NCBI GenBank assembly: GCA_964539135.1
Contig: CAZIFG010000020.1
Location: 1-30,087 of the forward strand
DNA: 30,087 nt
From: CAZIFG01 sp964539135
GTDB lineage: Bacteria > Margulisbacteria > Marinamargulisbacteria > GCA-2716485 > CAZIFG01
Direction of reading: 5' to 3'
Numbering within the stretch: position 1 is the first letter of the stretch; every line of letters begins with the position of its first letter. The notes under the pieces are model-generated. The model was not told where the DNA came from and made no database searches. It worked only from the letters and a program-made list of their open reading frames with translations. The position numbers and the translations under genes are program-made. Of the stretch, positions 24,419 to 30,087 are shown piece by piece.

Positions 24419-26595
24419 TCACTCGCTTTTAAAAAATTGCAACTGATTTCGTTCAATAGCGATAAGCGTCATATCATCTTTTTGTTGATTTTTTTTATCT
24501 GTGTAGCACGACCATTTGGATATTAATTCGGATACTAAGCTGGTTTGCAGATAGGGGCTTTGGATATGTGATTTTGCTAGATTTTTCAGTCTTTCGTGAC
24601 CAAATTCTATCCCATCTTTGTTTCTTGCATCTAAAAGACCATCTGTAAATAATAATAAAATATCTTTGTCATCTATATGTATCGTTTCTTCTTCAAATCG
24701 TATATTTTGCTCCATTCCTAAAGGGAGGCCTCCTGTGGATAACTCTTTGACATCTGTTTTAGTGATATGAATTCCATATTCATGGCCTGCATTTGTGTAC
24801 GTAAACGTATTGTTCTTTATATTGAGAATTCCATAAATCACAGGGACATATTTATCAAAAATTCGATTGTAAAAAATATGATTATTAAGTAATTGCAACG
24901 CTTCTGAAGGCGAATAGGTGGGCAATAGATATTGGTTCATGATGCTTTTTAATTGAACCATCAAAAGAGATGCTGGAATTCCTTTTCCTACAATATCAGT
25001 GTAAAGATCCCAATTTTTTCTTCTGAAAAAACCATAAAATCATAATAATCGCCGCTAACAACTTTTGCGGGTTGAAATAAAGCGTCAAATTGGTAATTTT
25101 TGACCTTTGGTGTTCGGTCCGGCAATAGACGGACCTGGATCTCATGAGCTAGCTTTAAATCAGCTTCAATTTTTCTTTTTTCTTCAATTTCTTTGCCTTG
25201 GCTATCTACTTTTACGGCGAGTAATTTATTTAGTCGTTCAAGTTCTTTGTGGGATATTATTAACTGTTCGTGTTTCGTAATGCGATCAAAAACAATGATG
25301 ACTTGGTTTAATATTGAGGTGAACATGTCAAATTCACGAAGTGAAAATGGCTCTTCCGACAGCTTAGGACTAATAATGATAATTGCTTGTAAATCTTCGA
25401 TGGAATGAATCGGCAAGATTAGCGATCCATCTTGAATATCTAAGGAAAATAATTCTTGTTTAAGTTTTTGCGGGAGTGCGTGAAATTGAATGACGTCATT
25501 GATATTGTACACATGACTAATGAGTTCCGAGTGTAAATCAAGAACGGTCGTATTTTTTTGAAGATGTTTGTCAAAAATAAATTTTTTGTACGAATTGTTT
25601 TGCTTCAGAAATAAGTGAGATTTACTGATATCTAAACGTTCAAATAACTCTTTGAATACGCTATTTATGACGGATTCTTTGTCATTTTGATGGGCGATTA
25701 AGATTGAGATGTCACGTAGTATTTCTGGGATGTCGGCATATCCTTTAAGGAATTTTTTCTCTGCGTATGTTTGGATTCTAAAATGGCATTTTGAAAACAT
25801 AATGGCCCAAAAAATACTCCATACGATAACAATTGGAAGCTCTTTTAACCTAAATTCGTAGCTAACAGTATGAATGATTAAATAGGAGATGCCCATGAAT
25901 CCAAGGGTAATCATAAAGGACGACGTTTTGCTAATAATGACTTTTATTTCAATGAAATCTTGCTTTACAACTGAAAAATAGGCGCCTAAAACAAAGAAAA
26001 TCATCGCCAAGGGCCCAAGATGATAGTATTTGGATACTCCCATTAAGGGTAAAATTAAATTGGATATGGATGCGACTATGAGTGACAATCCCATTGATAG
26101 GCATAGAATTCTTACTTTTATCTTTTCTGTTTTCTCGTAATATATGGAGCCCCAGACGCTTATCGCTAAAAATATGCTGACATATAGAGTGAAATAGATA
26201 TTCCATAGACTTTGTAATGGGCCAAATATCAGCTGACCATTTTCGGTTATTTGCGCTAGAATTAATGGGGTTGGAATTATTGAGATGAGAACAATAGGCA
26301 GGATACTTAGTAATATGATGCTTTTTAGGCTGATGGCGATGTGTTTTTTAGGATAGACAAGACTAAATAGTAGGATGATCTCTATTAGCGCGGTTGAAAA
26401 ACCATAGGCAACTTTATTCCATAATAATGGGCTATTTAATGTCCATAACAAATAATTTGCGGCAACCCATCCGGAACTGCAAAATGAAATGCCAGCAAAA
26501 AGCTTATGTTGAATGGAGTGTTGACTTTTTGATACGGTTATTAGTCCTAAGTATATGCTTAGACTTAAAATGATGACATATAATGCATGAACCAT
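24419..26595 (-). pseudogene. Membrane-anchored GAF-SpoIIE/RsbU-type serine phosphatase, frameshifted
   Basis: PP2C-type phosphatases of this class dephosphorylate anti-sigma-factor antagonists or related regulators. The first frame (26595-24988, 535 codons) has eight or nine membrane helices (about 3-270, like the 7TM region of sensor kinases), a GAF-like domain (about 290-435), a coiled coil (about 440-480), the LAHEIQVRLLP linker (482-492) and the first PP2C motif GDYYDF (515-520). It then reads IGIFTLIL and stops. The shifted frame resumes at 24997 with DIVGKGIPASLLMVQLK and carries the rest of the domain to 24419, including FTDGLLDARNKDG and KDDMTLIAIE. One base is missing at about 24998-25000, just before the conserved metal-binding Asp. 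The restored protein would have about 728 residues. A sequencing error, a recent mutation or frameshifting are all possible. It follows the ligase-reductase gene by 36 bases and is probably co-transcribed. Confidence 0.85.
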
Positions 26596-26631
26596 GTAAG
26601 TGGGGTGCCCCTTTTTATTGGCGTATAAACA

Positions 26632-29600
26632 TTAATAGTGAGTGTAATTATTGCTTTGGTTTAGATGAATTTCGTTTTTTTCGAGGGCGTGGATGTTTTC
26701 CTCGATGGTTTTTGATGTTGCCAGTGATTGATCCGCGGGGATAAGCCCTTTTTTTAAATATAGCGAGGCTAAAATGCAGCTGGGTATATGGGTTATTGGT
26801 CTTTCTTGAAATAGTAGGGGCATTTTTTGTGTGATTTTTTCATCAAATTGGAATCGAATTTCGTTAATTTTATGGATTGACTCAATCACACCCCCTTCAA
26901 TGATATGAATGCTTTTTTGTAGTGCGCTGTTTGCCAAATAGTCACTTTTGTCGTAACAGTTGGGGTATGAATCGTCTATTAAGATTGACCCAGGTTTTAG
27001 CTTATAAAGATCTAACACAGATCCGGAAGTCGTTGCTGCGATTATGATGTTAGACGTATAAAATGAGTCTGGTATTTTGCTTTCATAATAGCTTACACAG
27101 AACCTTGTCGCGTATATTTTTTGTAAGGATTCAACAAGTTCGGTGATTCGGCTTTTTTGACTTTTAAGATCGCATATATGGATTTCTTTGGGACAGCCCA
27201 TGAGATTAAGCATGGCCTCAAGTGTTGGCTTTCCAATTGAGCCTATTCCCAAAAAACCGATTTTTAGGCTATTGAGGGGCAGTTTTCTTTGTTTTATTGC
27301 ATTTCTGAGGTGAATGAGAATGGCTGCAATTGTCATACTATGTCCACTTGTTAGAGATATGATCGAGGGGGGGGGTAATAGTGTTCCATATCCTGTAACT
27401 GAACCTAAAATTCCCGTTAACGATATGTGGCTCACCCCTAAGTTTATGGCTTGAGACATACTTGTTTGGATGGCTTCTTTAGTTTCACTGGAAAATTTTG
27501 CCACTTCTGACTCAAAGATTGGAAGTACCATTAGCCCAATTTGACCCAATGGATGTTGATATACGGTTGTAAGCTGTGGATAATTGTAAAAATAATCGTC
27601 AATATTTTTTTGCGGAATATGTCTAAGTGTTTCGGGTAAATAAGATAAAGCAATGGCATCTAGTTGGGGGATTCTTGCGTTTAATATATGGTGAATGATG
27701 GGTGTATGGGTAATTTGTATCTCATTCATCATTTTAAAACAGGGAGGCTCTTTGGGTATTGTTGTTTTTGTTGTCATGATTTTATGAAGGGCATCTATAT
27801 TTGTGATGGCTAAAAATTCAGACAAGGGTAGTGTTTTTTTGTATGTTTTTTCTAATTGAATCCATAACTCTGTTCGAAGTAGCGAACTTTCTAAAATCTG
27901 TGTGAATTTTTTCTCAAGGTTTTCTTGGGATGGGATGATTTTGTTTATAATGGTTTCAATTTTAGATTCATCGTCTCTGTTATAGCGAATAGATATGTCA
28001 GGTAATAAAGATTCGGATAAGATATCCAGCCCCTTACTTAGATAGAGCTCTTTTGTTTTTGAGCGTTGTTTTTTTCCGCTAGATGTTTTTGGCAATGAAA
28101 ATGGCTTTACGAGTATAATATGCTCTGGATATTGACCAAAAGTCGTTAATACTATGGATGTGATCCTTTTGATTAATTCGGTTTGGTTGCTTGTTTTAAG
28201 TGCGATTCGTTTGATTTCTGCTGCGATAATGATGACTTCTTTTTTTTCTTTTTCTACCGCAAACGCAATGACCGATTCAGGCTGAACATCAAGACATTCT
28301 TGCTGAATTTTGGTTTCGATATCTTGGGGGTATATATTCTCGCCATTTATAATTATCATGTCTTTTTTTCTGCCGGTTATATAAAGATCCCCGTTTATAT
28401 CCATAAATCCAAGGTCGCCGGTTTTAAAAAAACGTTTATTGTTTTGATCGGAGAGTATTAGAAATGGTTGTTGGTTATCTGGGATTTTCCAGTATCCGGG
28501 TGTGACATGGGGTCCATGGATTACTATTTCTCCAATCTTATTAGGCGCTACGGTTTTTTGTTGATCATCTATAATACATATTATGGTATCTAGGGGGGAT
28601 TTTCCTGAGCTTACGATGCTAAATCCATTGGATTCTGTGTGTTCAATGGTGTTGTTTTTTAATTTTTCTCTATTTAGGATGATGTGGTTTGGTTCTGTTT
28701 TTTTTGGGGATGCGGATGCGATAAGCGTTGTTTCCGCGAGACCATACACAGATCTAATACTGCTAGGTTTAAATCCGATGTGTTGCATTTGTTCTGAAAA
28801 GGCCTTTAATGTTTCAGGCCTTACGGGCTCGGCCCCATTGTAGGCGACTTTCCAACTTGATAGGTTTAAGTTTTGTGTTTCTTTTGGGGCAATTCTATCT
28901 ACGCATAATTCGTATATAAAATTAGGTCCTCCGCTGATACTCGCGCTGTATTTTGAAATGGCTTCTAGCCATCGAATAGGTTTATGTACAACGGTGATAT
29001 GAGATAGTAAATAAGCCCTAAAATTTGAGTAGAGTGGATTGATGATGTTTCCGATTAATCCTTGATCATGATAAAAAGGAACCCATCCCACCCCGATGCT
29101 ATTTTCATTTATTTCCATAAGATCTGATAACATTTTTTCGTTGGCTATAATATTTTGGTGCGTTAATATAACCCCTTTAGGTTCAGATGTTGAGCCCGAC
29201 GTGTATTGTAGTATGCATACATCGTCTGGTTTTATTGTGGGGGGGTGGTAGTTCTGATTTTGTGCGATGGCTTCAGACCAAGAAACTGTTTTTTCTGATA
29301 ATGCATGTTTTGTTTTAATGTCATCACTGATTAAAATTAGGGGTGGGTGTGTATTTTCTAAAATACGCTCTATTCTATACGTTTGTTTTTTATGGGTTGG
29401 CGGAGGGATAGGCACGCAAATCATTCCAGCTAATACGCATCCAAAAAATGCGTCAATAAAAGACAGTCCGGGGGTAAACCCAAGTAAAATGCAGTCGCCT
29501 TGATTTGCTTGAGATTGCAAATAGCCCGCTATTTTTTTTGCATTTTCAGATAAGTTTTTATTTGAAATGGAGTGTAGTAAGCCTTCATCATTTTCATAAT

Positions 29601-29670
29601 GATATATTATTTTTTGGGGATGTTCTCTTGTGCGTATTTCAAACATTTCAGATACTGTTTTGAACTCCAC
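26632..29670 (-). CDS. Fatty acyl-AMP ligase - carrier - acyl-ACP reductase fusion (predicted fatty-aldehyde synthase)
   Basis: Residues 1 to about 550 form a fatty acyl-AMP ligase: P-loop YTSGSTSEPKGV (156-167), HDQGLIG (201-207), YGLAET (309-314), TGDLG (417-421) and the C-terminal lysine motif PKTSSGKKQR (527-536). Residues about 566-636 resemble an acyl carrier protein, with LESSLLRTELWIQLEKTY where GLDSL...EL is expected; S596 could carry phosphopantetheine, although the preceding Asp is replaced by Ser. Residues about 655-995 resemble cyanobacterial acyl-ACP reductase: GFLGIGSIG nucleotide site (805-813), ILIDDSYP, HIIEGGVIES and C965 in THIPSCILASLYL, which aligns with the catalytic Cys. 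Predicted reaction: fatty acid + ATP to acyl-AMP, transfer to the carrier, NADPH reduction to fatty aldehyde. The start is a GTG with AGGA 7 bases upstream. The phosphatase gene follows. Confidence 0.8.
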   Translation of the reverse strand: MEFKTVSEMFEIRTREHPQKIIYHYENDEGLLHSISNKNLSENAKKIAGYLQSQANQGDCILLGFTPGLSFIDAFFGCVLAGMICVPIPPPTHKKQTYRIERILENTHPPLILISDDIKTKHALSEKTVSWSEAIAQNQNYHPPTIKPDDVCILQYTSGSTSEPKGVILTHQNIIANEKMLSDLMEINENSIGVGWVPFYHDQGLIGNIINPLYSNFRAYLLSHITVVHKPIRWLEAISKYSASISGGPNFIYELCVDRIAPKETQNLNLSSWKVAYNGAEPVRPETLKAFSEQMQHIGFKPSSIRSVYGLAETTLIASASPKKTEPNHIILNREKLKNNTIEHTESNGFSIVSSGKSPLDTIICIIDDQQKTVAPNKIGEIVIHGPHVTPGYWKIPDNQQPFLILSDQNNKRFFKTGDLGFMDINGDLYITGRKKDMIIINGENIYPQDIETKIQQECLDVQPESVIAFAVEKEKKEVIIIAAEIKRIALKTSNQTELIKRITSIVLTTFGQYPEHIILVKPFSLPKTSSGKKQRSKTKELYLSKGLDILSESLLPDISIRYNRDDESKIETIINKIIPSQENLEKKFTQILESSLLRTELWIQLEKTYKKTLPLSEFLAITNIDALHKIMTTKTTIPKEPPCFKMMNEIQITHTPIIHHILNARIPQLDAIALSYLPETLRHIPQKNIDDYFYNYPQLTTVYQHPLGQIGLMVLPIFESEVAKFSSETKEAIQTSMSQAINLGVSHISLTGILGSVTGYGTLLPPPSIISLTSGHSMTIAAILIHLRNAIKQRKLPLNSLKIGFLGIGSIGKPTLEAMLNLMGCPKEIHICDLKSQKSRITELVESLQKIYATRFCVSYYESKIPDSFYTSNIIIAATTSGSVLDLYKLKPGSILIDDSYPNCYDKSDYLANSALQKSIHIIEGGVIESIHKINEIRFQFDEKITQKMPLLFQERPITHIPSCILASLYLKKGLIPADQSLATSKTIEENIHALEKNEIHLNQSNNYTHY

Positions 29671-29783
29671 TATAGTGTCCTTTTTTGAATTTTATTAGCC
29701 TTTTAAGTCAGAGGGTGTTTTTTCATGGTTGTTTTTATTGGTCATGAGAGGCATCTTAATTATTTTTTTGAAACTTAATTTTT

Positions 29784-29811
29784 AGTATAGCTTAAATGTT
29801 TTGAAGAACAA
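29784..29811 (-). promoter_or_regulatory. Candidate promoter of the ligase-reductase operon
   Basis: On the minus strand TTGTTC (29806-29811) and TATACT (29784-29789) are separated by 16 bases. The leader to the GTG start would be about 105 bases and shows no recognised riboswitch. Confidence 0.4.
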
Positions 29812-29965
29812 TTTTTTTATGGGGAGATTTTTATGTGGATGCTTAATCCGCTATGAGGATGGGCTTTTTTTATCGTTCTTGACTCCCAACTTTAGGTATA
29901 ATGGGGATTATATCTCTATATAAGGCGCACGAAACAATGACGGTGGTCAAAAATATCAACTATAT

Positions 29966-29988
29966 CAGCGTTGAATATTCTTCGGCTC
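29966..29988 (+). repeat. CAGCGTTGAATAT direct repeat, right copy
   Basis: It is identical to 23946-23968 except for one base (TATTC instead of TATCC). Confidence 0.75.
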
Positions 29989-30027
29989 TTTTTTGGAGAT
30001 CGGATAGGTAACGGCTATAGCTTCTAC

Positions 30028-30052
30028 GACCCTTCGACTACGCTCAGGGTCC
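30028..30052 (-). repeat. CCCTGAGC-n-GTCGAAGG-type dispersed repeat, copy 3 (inverted)
   Basis: On the minus strand it reads GGACCCTGAGCGTAG then TCGAAGGGTC, the inverse of the copies at 23896 and 24315. The flank TCTACGACC (30023-30031) also matches the flank of copy 2. Confidence 0.75.
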
Positions 30053-30087
30053 AATTTTTGACTTTGTGTTTTTAATTTCGCCCCGGT

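Larger units (their letters stand above)
29671..30087. other. Upstream region of the ligase-reductase gene with repeats
   Basis: The 417 bases hold the candidate promoter of the ligase-reductase gene, a TATAAT (29897-29902) without a properly spaced -35, a repeat-derived open frame of 24 codons from 29938 (MTVVKNINYISVEYSSALFW...), and two repeats shared with the 23.9-kb region. I see no intact gene. Confidence 0.6.

Noticed and set aside
24988..25005. Programmed ribosomal frameshift in the phosphatase gene
   Set aside because: No slippery heptamer or downstream structure was seen at the site; mutation or read error is simpler.
26602..26611. GGGG-TG-CCCC as an RNA switch before the phosphatase gene
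   Set aside because: The loop would be too small and there is no supporting alternative pairing; it is probably a chance G/C run beside the ribosome binding site.
29879..29902. TTGACT and TATAAT as a + strand promoter
   Set aside because: The spacing is only 12 bases and no gene follows inside the window apart from a repeat-derived 24-codon frame.
1..30087. tRNA or rRNA genes
   Set aside because: No cloverleaf-like sequence with CCA-adjacent arms or rRNA signature was noticed on either strand; a dedicated scan was not possible.

Overview
This window holds a bacterial chromosomal replication-origin region followed by ordinary housekeeping genes and, at the right end, a repeat-bounded accessory module. 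The DNA is AT-rich and the genes are densely packed. A signal-peptide-bearing 1779-residue beta-strand-rich protein ending in an aromatic residue implies an outer membrane. ClpC, an AMIN/copper-amine-oxidase-N amidase, AddAB and a cyanobacterial-type acyl-ACP reductase domain fit a lineage near Cyanobacteria and Firmicutes, for example a Margulisbacteria-like candidate phylum. That placement is an inference with low confidence; there is no rRNA here to test it.

Origin block (1-5070). The start of a secreted thermonuclease-like gene (-) lies left of dnaA. dnaA is flanked by two clusters of DnaA boxes: two tandem arrays at an exact 12-bp period before the gene, and a looser cluster plus a very AT-rich stretch after it. 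dnaN, recF and dciA (helicase loader, DUF721) follow on the + strand, then a 29-residue bS22/AURKAIP1-like basic protein with its own promoter, ribosome binding site and bidirectional terminator. In sampled blocks base composition changes from C-rich to G-rich on the + strand between dnaA and dnaN, which places the likely unwinding site at about 1.88-2.1 kb.

Envelope operon (5112-13997, - strand). queA, a giant outer-membrane beta-barrel protein and a periplasmic N-acetylmuramoyl-L-alanine amidase are read in that order. A palindromic repeat sits between the last two.

Stress and repair block (14169-23830). clpC, radA and a HEAT-repeat gene run on the + strand, facing addB-addA on the - strand. 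A second copy of the palindromic repeat lies at the convergence point, where it supplies the last 15 codons of addA and a likely terminator for the HEAT gene. This AddA has no nuclease domain, whereas AddB keeps a complete nuclease and the cysteines of an iron-sulfur cluster.

Accessory module (about 23.9 kb to the end). Short dispersed repeats bound a decayed dinD-like fragment, a frameshifted membrane-anchored SpoIIE/RsbU-type phosphatase gene and a 1012-residue protein. The last appears to fuse a fatty acyl-AMP ligase, a degenerate acyl-carrier domain and an acyl-ACP reductase. If so, it would convert free fatty acids to fatty aldehydes on one polypeptide, analogous to carboxylic acid reductase but built from unrelated reductase parts. 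This is the most interesting object in the window.
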